Source: Bacteroidia bacterium (GTDB taxonomy: Bacteria > Bacteroidota > Bacteroidia > B-17B0 > Aurantibacillaceae). From it: DNA of 64,000 nucleotides. Every line of letters begins with the position of its first letter. Position 1 is the first letter of the stretch. Made by a program: the position numbers and the translations under genes. The notes beneath the pieces were generated by a model, which was not told the origin of the DNA, did no database searches, and saw nothing but the letters and a program-made list of their open reading frames with translations. The stretch covers positions 1-64,000 of the forward strand of contig JAOAHO010000001.1 of the NCBI GenBank assembly GCA_026415195.1, given 5' to 3'. Shown piece after piece: positions 7,976-16,630 of the stretch.

Positions 7976-9226
7976 GTGAGGGTAAGCGTATTTTTTATTC
8001 AGCTTTCCGAACTTACCGGAATGGCATGGAAAAGCATCCTGCTGAACAAGACCCGATCATTACTCAGTTTATCGGGAATCAGCATCGGAATATTTTCCAT
8101 CATTTTAGTGTTCACTATTACCGATAGTTTGGAAAAGGGAATACGAAAGTCCATTCGATCTTTGGGTTCCGATGTCATTTATGTTCAAAAATGGCCATGG
8201 ATTTTCGGAGGGGAGTATCCCTGGTGGAAATACATTGCCCGTCCTTATCCTACATTTGAAGAGTATCAGTTCATAGAAAAAAAAGCAAACACAATCCGTG
8301 AAGCCGGATTTATTTTTACCGCTCGCAGAAAAATTAAAGCCGACAACAAACAAATCGACCGCATCACCATTTGCGGCATATCTCATTCATATCCGCAAAT
8401 CCGGAACATGCAGTTGGAGGAAGGAAGGTTCTTCAACAAAATGGAATCCGATAATGGTTCCCGTTGTGTGGTGGTGGGAAACGATATTGCCGAAGCCCTA
8501 TTTCCGGCTGGTAATGCACTGGATAACTACCTGAGTGTATCAGGCATACGATGCCGAATTATCGGAATTTTAAAGAAAGAAGGCAAAAGCATGTTCGGCC
8601 TTAGTTCCGACCGCCAGGTTTTTATGCCCTATACCTTAATGGTTAAGTTTATCAATCCGAAATCAGAGTTTGCCGACCCCTTGATTATTTGTAAAGTTAA
8701 AGAAGATGTTACGGTTGACCGGGGCATGGACGAAATAGAAAATATTCTCAGGGCAAAGCGCAGAATCAAACCAACCATGGAAAGCACCTTTGCCCTTAAC
8801 AAGATCACGCTGCTTGAAAAAGGATTTGATGATTTGTTTGTTTTAATTTCCCTGGTAGGATGGATCATCGGCGGTTTTTCCATACTGGTAGGCGGCTTTG
8901 GCATTGCCAACATTATGTATGTATCGGTTTCTGAAAGGATACAGCAAATTGGCATACAGATGAGTTTGGGGGCAACCCGTTATTTTGTACTGATGCAGTT
9001 TTTGCTGGAAGGGATTTTTCTGTGCCTTGCCGGAGGGGCAATAGGTTTGAGCATGACGGCTGCACTGGTATTACTGATGCATGATTTTTCCGGGCTCGAA
9101 TTGGCATTAAGCTGGTCAAACGTTGGCATGGCATTTCAATTGTCATTTTTGGTGGGAGTAGTGAGCAGCTTTGTCCCTTCTTATGAGGCCTCGCAACTTG
9201 ATCCGGTGGAAGCCATGAGGAGATAG
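7976..9226 (+). CDS. MacB/FtsX-type ABC transporter permease
   Basis: 416 residues. A first helix at about residues 28-50 follows the cytoplasmic MAWKSILLNKTRSLLSLSGISIGI, then a MacB-type periplasmic domain (about 50-270), then three helices in a FtsX domain; the segment VSERIQQIGIQMSLGATRYFVLMQFLLEG is the usual FtsX-domain motif and the protein ends PSYEASQLDPVEAMRR, as MacB permeases do. Such permeases move lipoproteins, peptides or drugs by mechanotransmission together with an ATPase. No cognate ATPase is next to it. The GTG start at 7976 is supported by a -7 element; ATG at 8021 is the alternative. Confidence 0.88.
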   Translation: MRVSVFFIQLSELTGMAWKSILLNKTRSLLSLSGISIGIFSIILVFTITDSLEKGIRKSIRSLGSDVIYVQKWPWIFGGEYPWWKYIARPYPTFEEYQFIEKKANTIREAGFIFTARRKIKADNKQIDRITICGISHSYPQIRNMQLEEGRFFNKMESDNGSRCVVVGNDIAEALFPAGNALDNYLSVSGIRCRIIGILKKEGKSMFGLSSDRQVFMPYTLMVKFINPKSEFADPLIICKVKEDVTVDRGMDEIENILRAKRRIKPTMESTFALNKITLLEKGFDDLFVLISLVGWIIGGFSILVGGFGIANIMYVSVSERIQQIGIQMSLGATRYFVLMQFLLEGIFLCLAGGAIGLSMTAALVLLMHDFSGLELALSWSNVGMAFQLSFLVGVVSSFVPSYEASQLDPVEAMRR

Positions 9227-9246
9227 CGATAATCACTATCGGGGCA

Positions 9247-10509
9247 TCATGTTGATAGTATGAGTTTCCTTAGTTCATTTAATGCGTAGATAGAAGCCAG
9301 GTGGATATTTCTTTCCCTGTTGTCGCCCAGTTGCAGGAGTTTGGTTTGGGGGGATGATGTTGAACCGAATGCCAGCCACACGGTGCCCACAGGTTTTTCC
9401 GGTGTGCCTCCGGATGGCCCTGCAATTCCGCTAACAGCAATTCCGTAATCGCACCCCAGTTCTTTCAGTAAACCATGAAGCATTTCCAAAACACATGCTT
9501 CACTGACGGCACCATGTTCTTCCAAAGTTTGAGGGCGCACGCCCAGGAGCCGTATTTTTGAAGTATTGGAATAAGACACCACTGAACCCCTGAATATTTC
9601 TGAACTGCCGGGTATGGAAGTAATTAACGACGACATGTGGCCCCCGGTACAACTTTCCGCAAATCCAATAGAAATATTTTTCTCTTTACAAATGTCGAAC
9701 AACGCTTTTTGAACGGTGAGTGGCGGATTGCCAAACATCTCTTCACCTAAATACCATTCACGGATTAAGGGTTTAAGTTCATTGATCAGTTGCTCAGCTT
9801 CATTGATGTGGCATTCCGTGGCCTGATAATGCGAAAGACGCAGGCGCACCATGCCGGGTTGCGGAAGATAGGCAAGAGAAAATCCTTTTTTTGCCGCGCT
9901 TTCCTCCCAGCCCGATATTTTTTCTGCTAGCAAACTTTCGCCTATGCCCACGGTAACCAATGTTCGGTGTAAAATTTTTGAAAGTGTTTTTATCTCATGT
10001 ATTTTCTGTAATTCTGGAATTACAGTGTTATCCATCATGTAGAGCATCTCATAGGGAACTCCGGGCATGGAGATAAAAATAGTATTGTTTTTTTCCATCC
10101 ACATGCCGGGTGCCGTACCGTTAGGATTGCGGATAATTTTACATCCTTCCGGTACCATGGCTTGCATGCGGTTTAATTCTGTGAGCGTACGCCCACGCCT
10201 TGCAAAATAACGTTTAACATCATCCAGCACTTCATGGTTCATTACCAGATTAACACCAAAAAAGTCGGCAAAGGTTTTTTTGGTGATGTCGTCTTTGGTA
10301 GGGCCCAGGCCACCGGTGATTAAAACAACGTCATATCGCATCCCTTCTTCAAGCGCACTTAAAATATCTTCTTTACGGTCGCGCACTACGAGTGTTTTTT
10401 CCACGGGGATACCCGCCATATTCATCAAAGTACCCATGCGTGCCGCGTTGGAATTGATGGTTTGGCCTACCAATAATTCGTCGCCAATATTGATGATCAG
10501 GGATTTCAT
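9247..10509 (-). CDS. cinA: CinA-family protein (nicotinamide mononucleotide deamidase type)
   Basis: 420 residues from the ATG at 10509, one base after the ung stop; an upstream in-frame ATG at 10554 lies inside ung and is unlikely. Residues 1-170 are a MoCF/COG1058 domain (MKSLIINIGDELLVGQTINSN, then TGGLGPTKDD). Residues about 265-420 are the CinA C-terminal PncC domain with the catalytic serine in GFAESCTGGHMSSLIT and GIAGPSGGTPEKPVGTVWLAF. The family recycles NMN to nicotinate mononucleotide and removes pyrophosphates; older work links it to competence. Operon with ung. Confidence 0.93.
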   Translation of the reverse strand: MKSLIINIGDELLVGQTINSNAARMGTLMNMAGIPVEKTLVVRDRKEDILSALEEGMRYDVVLITGGLGPTKDDITKKTFADFFGVNLVMNHEVLDDVKRYFARRGRTLTELNRMQAMVPEGCKIIRNPNGTAPGMWMEKNNTIFISMPGVPYEMLYMMDNTVIPELQKIHEIKTLSKILHRTLVTVGIGESLLAEKISGWEESAAKKGFSLAYLPQPGMVRLRLSHYQATECHINEAEQLINELKPLIREWYLGEEMFGNPPLTVQKALFDICKEKNISIGFAESCTGGHMSSLITSIPGSSEIFRGSVVSYSNTSKIRLLGVRPQTLEEHGAVSEACVLEMLHGLLKELGCDYGIAVSGIAGPSGGTPEKPVGTVWLAFGSTSSPQTKLLQLGDNRERNIHLASIYALNELRKLILST

Positions 10510-10510
10510 T

Positions 10511-11185
10511 TCAGGGATTAAGCTTCCAGTTAATGGGTTGAATGCCGTGTTCAATCAGATAACGGTTACAGGTTGAAAAATGTTTACAACCGTTAAATCC
10601 GCCTCTGGCCAAGGGCGATGGATGCGGAGCTTCCAGTACCAAATGCTTTTGCCTGTCAATGAAAGCGCCTTTTTTTCTTGCATAGTTTCCCCATAGCATA
10701 AACACCACATGTTGTTTTTTTTCTGAAATAAGTTGGATAACGGCGTCGGTAAAAATTTCCCAGCCCCAGTTTTGGTGCGAACCAGCCTGACCACGGCGTA
10801 CGGTGAGAACGGCATTGAGCAGGAAGACCCCTTGTAATGCCCAAGGGGTAAGATTTCCCGACAAGGGAATAGGATGTCCAAGGTCGTCCTTAATTTCTTT
10901 AAAAATGTTGATAAGGGAAGGAGGGAATGGAACACCTTCGTTAACAGAAAAACAGAGCCCGTGGGCTTGTCCCGGGCCATGATAGGGATCTTGCCCCAGG
11001 ATTACTACTTTCACTTTGGAAAACGGGGTTAGCCAAAATGCTTCAAAAATTTTTTTTCCGGGTGGGTAGATTTCATACAATAATTTGTCGGCTTTGATTT
11101 TTTTCACCAGTTCATCAAAATAGGGTTTTTCAAATTCACTCTTTAGCAATTCTTTCCATTCCGGTTCAATGTCAACGTTTGGCAT
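10511..11185 (-). CDS. ung: Uracil-DNA glycosylase
   Basis: 224 residues, family 1 UDG length. It removes uracil from DNA at the start of base excision repair. The water-activating loop is VVILGQDPYHGPGQAHGLCFSV with catalytic Asp66; the C-terminal minor-groove loop is APHPSPLARGGFNGCKHFS with the catalytic histidine. GVFLLNAVLTVRRGQAGSH is the uracil-pocket region. First gene of a two-gene operon with cinA; divergent from tgt across 70 bases. Confidence 0.97.
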   Translation of the reverse strand: MPNVDIEPEWKELLKSEFEKPYFDELVKKIKADKLLYEIYPPGKKIFEAFWLTPFSKVKVVILGQDPYHGPGQAHGLCFSVNEGVPFPPSLINIFKEIKDDLGHPIPLSGNLTPWALQGVFLLNAVLTVRRGQAGSHQNWGWEIFTDAVIQLISEKKQHVVFMLWGNYARKKGAFIDRQKHLVLEAPHPSPLARGGFNGCKHFSTCNRYLIEHGIQPINWKLNP

Positions 11186-11234
11186 AACAAAATCAAAAAA
11201 TCAAAATAACAGAAATTTTACAAATAACATACAC

Positions 11235-11242
11235 TATATTTG
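11235..11242 (+). promoter_or_regulatory. TAnnTTTG -7 element of the tgt operon
   Basis: TATATTTG, 13 bases before the tgt ATG, in the divergent gap with ung. It would drive the block tgt to epimerase (11256-16630). Confidence 0.55.
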
Positions 11243-11255
11243 ATTTTCATTAAAT

Positions 11256-12383
11256 ATGTTCACCATTGAACATCGATGTTCGAAATCCGCGGCACGTTGC
11301 GGAATATTAGAGTTACCACATGGTAAAGTTCATACTCCAGTATTTATGCCCGTAGCTACCCGGGGGGCTATTAAGGCATTACATACCCAATTGCTCAAAT
11401 CGGAAGTGGGCAATGAAATCCTTTTAGGGAATACGTATCATCTTTACCTGAGGCCCGGAACTGAAGTTATTCAGAAAGCAGGCGGACTGCATCGCTTCAT
11501 GAATTGGGAAAAGCCCATTTTAACTGACAGCGGAGGTTATCAGATTTTTTCCCTTGCGGCACAAAGAAAACTGTCGGAAGGGGGGGCACTTTTTCATTCG
11601 CACATCGATGGTAGCCGGCATTTCTTTACCCCCGAAAATGTAATCGATATTCAACGCATCATCGGTGCCGATATCATCATGGCATTCGACGAGTGCCCGC
11701 CCTATCCGTGTGAAAAGAATTATGCCATAAAATCCATGCACCTGACGCATCGCTGGCTTGACAGATGCTTTAAGCGTTTTAACGAAACCGACCCCTTATA
11801 TGATAATGCACAAATTTTGTTTCCGATTGTCCAGGGAAGCACATTTCCCGATCTACGGAAACAATCAGCTGAATATGTGCTTAAGTATGATGCTGCAGGA
11901 TATGCCATTGGGGGATTAAGTGTGGGGGAACCGGAAGAAATGATGTATGAGATAGTGGAGGTGGTGAATGGCATATTGCCTGAAGATAAGCCGCGTTATC
12001 TGATGGGAGTGGGTACACCGGTCAATCTGCTGGAAAACATTGCTCGCGGCGTAGACCCCCTTGATTGTGTTCTGCCTACACGAAATGCCAGGCATGGTAT
12101 ACTTTATACATACGAAGGAATAATTCACATCAAAAACAAAAAATGGGAATTTGATTTTTCCCCCATAGATGCAAATGCGCCCAACCCTTCCAGTCGCACC
12201 TTCACGAAGGCCTACCTCAGACATCTTTTTCATGTGGATGAAATGATGGCCCTGGAACTTGCCACTTTGCACAACCTTGCTTTTTTTGTGGAATTAATGA
12301 AAGAAGCCCGCAGGCAAATCATGAATAACACTTTTTATGAATGGAAAGAGAAAACGGTTAAGCAATTATCATTAAAATTGTAA
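11256..12383 (+). CDS. tgt: Queuine tRNA-ribosyltransferase
   Basis: 375 residues, full length. Tgt swaps guanine 34 of GUN-anticodon tRNAs for preQ1, the key step to queuosine. Seen: the TPVFMPVATRGAIK start, the catalytic acid in TDSGGYQIFS (D91), the substrate loop GGLSVGEPEEMM, and the nucleophile region GVDPLDCVLPTRNARHG (about 266-281). Oddity: the zinc site normally made by CxCxxC plus His is degenerate. Residues 300-320 (DFSPIDANAPNPSSRTFTKAY) hold no cysteine, though His339 in TLHN is kept. I recall this loss in other Bacteroidota Tgt. Four bases separate it from the lptF/G gene. Confidence 0.95.
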   Translation: MFTIEHRCSKSAARCGILELPHGKVHTPVFMPVATRGAIKALHTQLLKSEVGNEILLGNTYHLYLRPGTEVIQKAGGLHRFMNWEKPILTDSGGYQIFSLAAQRKLSEGGALFHSHIDGSRHFFTPENVIDIQRIIGADIIMAFDECPPYPCEKNYAIKSMHLTHRWLDRCFKRFNETDPLYDNAQILFPIVQGSTFPDLRKQSAEYVLKYDAAGYAIGGLSVGEPEEMMYEIVEVVNGILPEDKPRYLMGVGTPVNLLENIARGVDPLDCVLPTRNARHGILYTYEGIIHIKNKKWEFDFSPIDANAPNPSSRTFTKAYLRHLFHVDEMMALELATLHNLAFFVELMKEARRQIMNNTFYEWKEKTVKQLSLKL

Positions 12384-12386
12384 CTG

Positions 12387-13505
12387 ATGCAATTAAAAAC
12401 ATTAGACAGATATATCTTCTTCTGTTTTATGAAAACCTTTTGGGTTTCGATTGCACTTATTCTTTGCATTTTTATTGTGTTTGACATCAAAGAAAAAATT
12501 CAAAGTTTTACTTCAAACGACATACCTTTAAAAGAAATCATTTTTGAATATTATCTAATGTTTATCCCCTATTTTGCAAATTTGTTTTCTCATTTGTTCA
12601 TTTTTATATCCGTTATTTTTTTTACATCACGCATGGCAAACCGTAATGAATTTGTGGCCATGCTAAGCGGTGGAATTTCTTTCGGACGTATCTTAAGGCC
12701 TTATCTGGCAGGAGCACTATTCATTAGTAGCTTATCGTTGGTGATGAATCACTTTTTTTTGCCCGGTTTTACAAAAAGAAAGATAGCATTCGAAGATAAA
12801 TACATCAACGATAATTACAACACTGATGAAGAAAATATTCATCGTATGGTAGCGCCTGGCGTGGTATTATATATGCACCATTACGTGAATTCTGAAAATA
12901 CGGGCTATCATGTTAGTTTGGAAAAAATTCAAAATCAGCATCAGGAATGGTACATGCGTGCCGAACGAATGGTTTGGGACAGCGTTAACAAATGTTGGAA
13001 CTTTTATCATGGTGAAGAACGTATTGTGATTTACCGACCATTAGCAGATACATCGGGAAAAAGAGTAATTTTTCTCCACCGCATCAGGCCCTTTGCAATA
13101 AAAAAATTGCGGATGGAATTTACGCCTAACGATATGTGGCGCTATGAGAGCAGGGTGGAAGTGATGTCGACACCGGAACTGACAAAATTCATTGAAAAAG
13201 AAAAAATGAAAGGTTCAAACATCATTGTGCACTTTGAAGTAGAAAAATATCGTAGGACTGCTTTTCCATACGCCACTTTGGTGCTGACGGTAATGGGGGT
13301 GTGCATTTCATCCAGAAAAGTTCGCGGAGGTGTTGGCCTGCAAATAGCTATAGGCCTCATCTTGAGTTGTGCTTATGTGATCATGATGTATGTATTTACT
13401 ACCCTGGCCACCACTGGGTTTGCAAATCCTTTATTCAGCGTGTGGATACCTAATATTATCTTTACTATCTTAGCAGCATACTTTTACAGAACCGCACAAA
13501 AATGA
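12387..13505 (+). CDS. LptF/LptG-family LPS export permease (YjgP/YjgQ)
   Basis: 372 residues. Three hydrophobic helices near the N-terminus (about 14-35, 48-75, 95-120), a central periplasmic jellyroll region, and three helices at the C-terminus, the family's layout. The opening MQLKTLDRYIFFCFMKTFW matches LptF/G proteins (LDRYI). With LptB these permeases pull LPS from the inner membrane into the Lpt bridge. Bacteroidota often place one copy after tgt, as here. Whether it plays the LptF or LptG part cannot be read from sequence alone. Its stop overlaps pyrC by ATGA. Confidence 0.92.
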   Translation: MQLKTLDRYIFFCFMKTFWVSIALILCIFIVFDIKEKIQSFTSNDIPLKEIIFEYYLMFIPYFANLFSHLFIFISVIFFTSRMANRNEFVAMLSGGISFGRILRPYLAGALFISSLSLVMNHFFLPGFTKRKIAFEDKYINDNYNTDEENIHRMVAPGVVLYMHHYVNSENTGYHVSLEKIQNQHQEWYMRAERMVWDSVNKCWNFYHGEERIVIYRPLADTSGKRVIFLHRIRPFAIKKLRMEFTPNDMWRYESRVEVMSTPELTKFIEKEKMKGSNIIVHFEVEKYRRTAFPYATLVLTVMGVCISSRKVRGGVGLQIAIGLILSCAYVIMMYVFTTLATTGFANPLFSVWIPNIIFTILAAYFYRTAQK

Positions 13506-14857
13506 ACAAAAACATTCTTATAAAAAACGCCACGCTTATTAATGAAGGCGAAACATTTAATGCAGATATTTATGTTAAGAACGGAAGAATAGAGCAAATT
13601 GAATCATGCATTGACAATATTCAGGAAAATTTCGATGAATTTGATGCTTTCGGAAAATATGTTTTTCCCGGAGTGATTGACGATCAGGTTCATTTCCGCG
13701 AGCCGGGGCTGACTCACAAAGGAACCATTGCATCGGAAAGCAAGGCAGCCGTGGCCGGAGGTATTACCTCATTTATGGAGATGCCTAACACCCAGCCTCC
13801 TGCGCTCACCCGAACCTTATTGGAAGATAAGTATGCCATTGCTTCCCGGAATGCTTATGCCAATTACAGTTTTTATATCGGGGCATCGGATGATAATCTT
13901 AATGAAATACTCCAAACGGATTTTAATCGCGTATGCGGTATCAAGATTTTTCTGGGTTCATCTACCGGAAATTTAAAAGTGAAAGATCCCAAAAATGTAG
14001 AAGCCCTTTTCCGAGAGGCTCCTGCCATTATTGCCGCCCATTGTGAAGACGATGATATTATCGATAAAAACAAAGAAAAAATATTATCGGAATACGGTGA
14101 AGACCTGCCACCTTATTTTCATGCCATCATCAGAAATCATGAATCGTGCTTTTCATCTTCCAAATATGCCGTTGAACTTGCGGAAAGCGTTGGGGCTAGA
14201 TTTCATGTGCTTCATATTTCTACGGCGCAGGAATTAAAACTGTTTGAAAAAAACAAACATATTCCCTTAAAACAAAAACGCATTACGGCCGAAGCCTGCA
14301 TCCATCATTTATGGTTTTATGATGAGGATTACAATCGTCTGGGTAATTTCATAAAATGGAATCCTTCCGTAAAAACGCTTCACGATCGTGAAGCCATTCG
14401 TGCTGCCCTGCTTGACGGTACGATAGATGTGGTGGCCACCGACCATGCCCCGCACACGTTGGATGAAAAAAAACTTCCATTGCTGAAAGCACCAAGCGGC
14501 GGCCCTTTGGTGCAGCATTCGCTTCTTGCCATGATCGATCTACACAATCAGGGTGTTTTTCCTTTGGAAAAAATTCCTGAATTAATGTCACACAGGGTGG
14601 CAGAATTGTTTGGCATTACAGACAGGGGATATCTCAGAGAAGGATATTTTGCCGATTTGGTGGTGGTGGATATGGATTCGTCACATGAGGTTACGAAGAA
14701 TAATCTTCTTTATCATTGCGGATGGAGCCCTTTTGAAGGCCATATGTTTTCTTCAACTGTTGTTGCTACCATGATTAATGGAAACTGGGCATATAAGGAT
14801 GGTATTTTTCAGCAGGGATTGGGCATGAGATTGGAATTTCATGGTAATAAGCGTTGA
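13502..14857 (+). CDS. pyrC: Dihydroorotase (amidohydrolase), modified metal motif
   Basis: 451 residues, class I dihydroorotase-like length. The enzyme closes carbamoyl aspartate to dihydroorotate in pyrimidine synthesis; carA at 43763 is in the same pathway. Seen: IDDQVHFREPGLTHKG (residues 59-74), the lysine that is usually carboxylated in CGIKIFLGSSTG (K148), metal histidines in AAHCEDD (H180) and FHVLHIST (H235/H238), and the catalytic Asp in VATDHAPH (D314). Oddity: the usual HxH metal pair reads Q62-V-H64. ATGA overlap with the gene before and a TTGATG junction with the gene after. Confidence 0.9.
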   Translation: MNKNILIKNATLINEGETFNADIYVKNGRIEQIESCIDNIQENFDEFDAFGKYVFPGVIDDQVHFREPGLTHKGTIASESKAAVAGGITSFMEMPNTQPPALTRTLLEDKYAIASRNAYANYSFYIGASDDNLNEILQTDFNRVCGIKIFLGSSTGNLKVKDPKNVEALFREAPAIIAAHCEDDDIIDKNKEKILSEYGEDLPPYFHAIIRNHESCFSSSKYAVELAESVGARFHVLHISTAQELKLFEKNKHIPLKQKRITAEACIHHLWFYDEDYNRLGNFIKWNPSVKTLHDREAIRAALLDGTIDVVATDHAPHTLDEKKLPLLKAPSGGPLVQHSLLAMIDLHNQGVFPLEKIPELMSHRVAELFGITDRGYLREGYFADLVVVDMDSSHEVTKNNLLYHCGWSPFEGHMFSSTVVATMINGNWAYKDGIFQQGLGMRLEFHGNKR

Positions 14858-14859
14858 AG

Positions 14860-15663
14860 ATGGATTTTAAAGTAAACGAAAATCTTTTAGAGCAAGTTAT
14901 TAAGATAGCAAAAAAAGCCGGCAATTTTATTAAAAACGAACAAATCCGTTTTGACCGTAAAGCCATTCAGCTGAAAGCGAAAAACGACCTGGTGAGTTAT
15001 GTGGATATTGAATCGGAGAAAATTATAACTACTGAGTTGTTGAGCATTTTTCCGGAGTCCGGAATATTGGGTGAAGAATCACAAAACAACCGGAAGGGTG
15101 AGTGGATGTGGATGATTGACCCGCTGGATGGAACCACCAACTTTAGTCATGGGTTACCTATCTATTGTGTAAGTATTGCTCTGACTTATTTCGCTGAACC
15201 TTTGTTGGGGGTGGTGTTTGACCCTCAAAGGGATGAATGCTTTTATTCCATGAAAGGTAAGGGCGCATTTCTTAACGGCAACCCCATAAAGTGCTCTGAT
15301 GTATCAGAAATGGCAAAATGCCTGGTGGGAACCGGTTTTCCGACCAGAGATTTTTCCAGAAGAAAAGAATATTTACAAGCATTGCACGATTTAATGGAAA
15401 AGACACAGGGGGTAAGAAGAATGGGTTCTGCAGCCATTGACTTGTGTTATGTAGCCTGCGGGCGTTTGGATGTTTTTTTTGAATATAACCTCAGCCCATG
15501 GGACGTGGCTGCAGGAGCATTGATTTGTATGGAAAGCGGTTGTGTGGTTTCTGATTTTTCAGGCACTCAACAGTGGTTGTTCGGCAAGGAAATTGTTGCC
15601 GCGCCTGCCATGGTTTACAATGAATTTGCTAACTTTATTAAATTCAAGTTTAAGCATGCTTAA
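14860..15663 (+). CDS. Inositol monophosphatase-family phosphatase (SuhB-like)
   Basis: 267 residues from ATG 14860; a TTG at 14854 overlapping the pyrC stop is possible. Magnesium-dependent phosphatase fold: GEESQNN carries the first metal glutamate, IDPLDGTTNFSHGLP the metal aspartates and lithium-sensitive motif, and WDVAAGALICMESG the C-terminal metal aspartate. Such enzymes act on inositol-1-phosphate or other sugar phosphates. The next gene is a sugar-nucleotide epimerase that overlaps its stop, so a role in sugar metabolism or surface polysaccharide is possible but not shown. Confidence 0.92.
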   Translation: MDFKVNENLLEQVIKIAKKAGNFIKNEQIRFDRKAIQLKAKNDLVSYVDIESEKIITTELLSIFPESGILGEESQNNRKGEWMWMIDPLDGTTNFSHGLPIYCVSIALTYFAEPLLGVVFDPQRDECFYSMKGKGAFLNGNPIKCSDVSEMAKCLVGTGFPTRDFSRRKEYLQALHDLMEKTQGVRRMGSAAIDLCYVACGRLDVFFEYNLSPWDVAAGALICMESGCVVSDFSGTQQWLFGKEIVAAPAMVYNEFANFIKFKFKHA

Positions 15664-16630
15664 TGGCAGGATAGTGATTACAGGTGCGGCCGGATTTATT
15701 GGTTCCCATTTGTGCGAATATTTCCTTCAAAAACAATATTTTGTTATCGGTATTGATAATTTTATAACAGGATATAAAAATAATATTGATAAAATTAAAA
15801 ACCACAATAATTTTAATTTTTACGAAGCTGATATTTCAGTTTCCGGTGCACTCGAAAACATAATTCAGGAAAACGACATTATCCTTCATCATGCCGCTTT
15901 GGGGTCCGTATCAAGATCCATTCAGGATCCTTTAAAAACACATTTGCACAATGCCACAGGTTTTCTGAATGTTGCCTGGAGTTGTGTTAGAAAAAAGGCA
16001 AGGCGATTAATTTTTGCATCCAGCTCAAGTGTCTATGGAGATTCTGAAGAATTACCCAAGAAAGAAAATTTTATTGGAAGACCTTTGTCGCCTTATGCCG
16101 TCAGCAAAATAAGCAATGAATGGTATGCATATGTATTTGGTCTGAACTACGGCTTGGAGTGGATAGGGCTTAGGTATTTCAATGTATTTGGCGAGAATCA
16201 GCAAGCGGGAAATCCTTATGCGGCGGTAATTCCGTTATTTATTGAGGCTTTGAAAAAGGGTGAACGCCCGGTTATCTATGGCGACGGCCAGCAAGCTCGT
16301 GATTTTACGTATGTTAAAAACGTATGTATAGCGAACGAACAAGCCCTGAAGGCAGATCAGGATGCCTGCAACAGAATTTACAACATCGGCTGCGGAGTAA
16401 AAACCACTGTTTTGCATCTTTTTGAGAACATTCGCAGTGAAATAGGGAAAATTATTCCATCGGTGCTTACCATTGAACCGGAATTCAGACCGGAAAGAAA
16501 GGGAGAAATAAAAAATTCCATGGCCGATATTTCTTTGGCAAAAAAATTCTTGAATTATGAACCTAAAGTACTTCTTCACGAAGGTTTAAAGAATACCATC
16601 CGACATAAACTTATCGGGCAAAACTCATAG
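15656..16630 (+). CDS. NAD-dependent sugar-nucleotide epimerase/dehydratase
   Basis: 324 residues from ATG 15656, eight bases before the suhB-like stop ends; the frame is open further up but that is inside the phosphatase gene. Extended short-chain dehydrogenase fold: Rossmann motif GAAGFIGSH near residue 11, active-site Ser run SSSSVYGDS, and YAVSK (Tyr-x-x-x-Lys). It looks most like the WbpP/UDP-GlcNAc 4-epimerase branch (IGLRYFNVFGENQ, YGDGQQARDFTYVKN). Makes precursors for LPS or glycoprotein sugars in the cytoplasm. Last gene of the tgt block; its end overlaps the opposing 16611 gene by 20 bases. Confidence 0.9.
   Translation: MLNGRIVITGAAGFIGSHLCEYFLQKQYFVIGIDNFITGYKNNIDKIKNHNNFNFYEADISVSGALENIIQENDIILHHAALGSVSRSIQDPLKTHLHNATGFLNVAWSCVRKKARRLIFASSSSVYGDSEELPKKENFIGRPLSPYAVSKISNEWYAYVFGLNYGLEWIGLRYFNVFGENQQAGNPYAAVIPLFIEALKKGERPVIYGDGQQARDFTYVKNVCIANEQALKADQDACNRIYNIGCGVKTTVLHLFENIRSEIGKIIPSVLTIEPEFRPERKGEIKNSMADISLAKKFLNYEPKVLLHEGLKNTIRHKLIGQNS

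Noticed and set aside
9228-9242. Inverted repeat CGATA-ATCAC-TATCG between the permease gene and cinA
   Set aside because: Only five base pairs and no T run, so not called as terminator.
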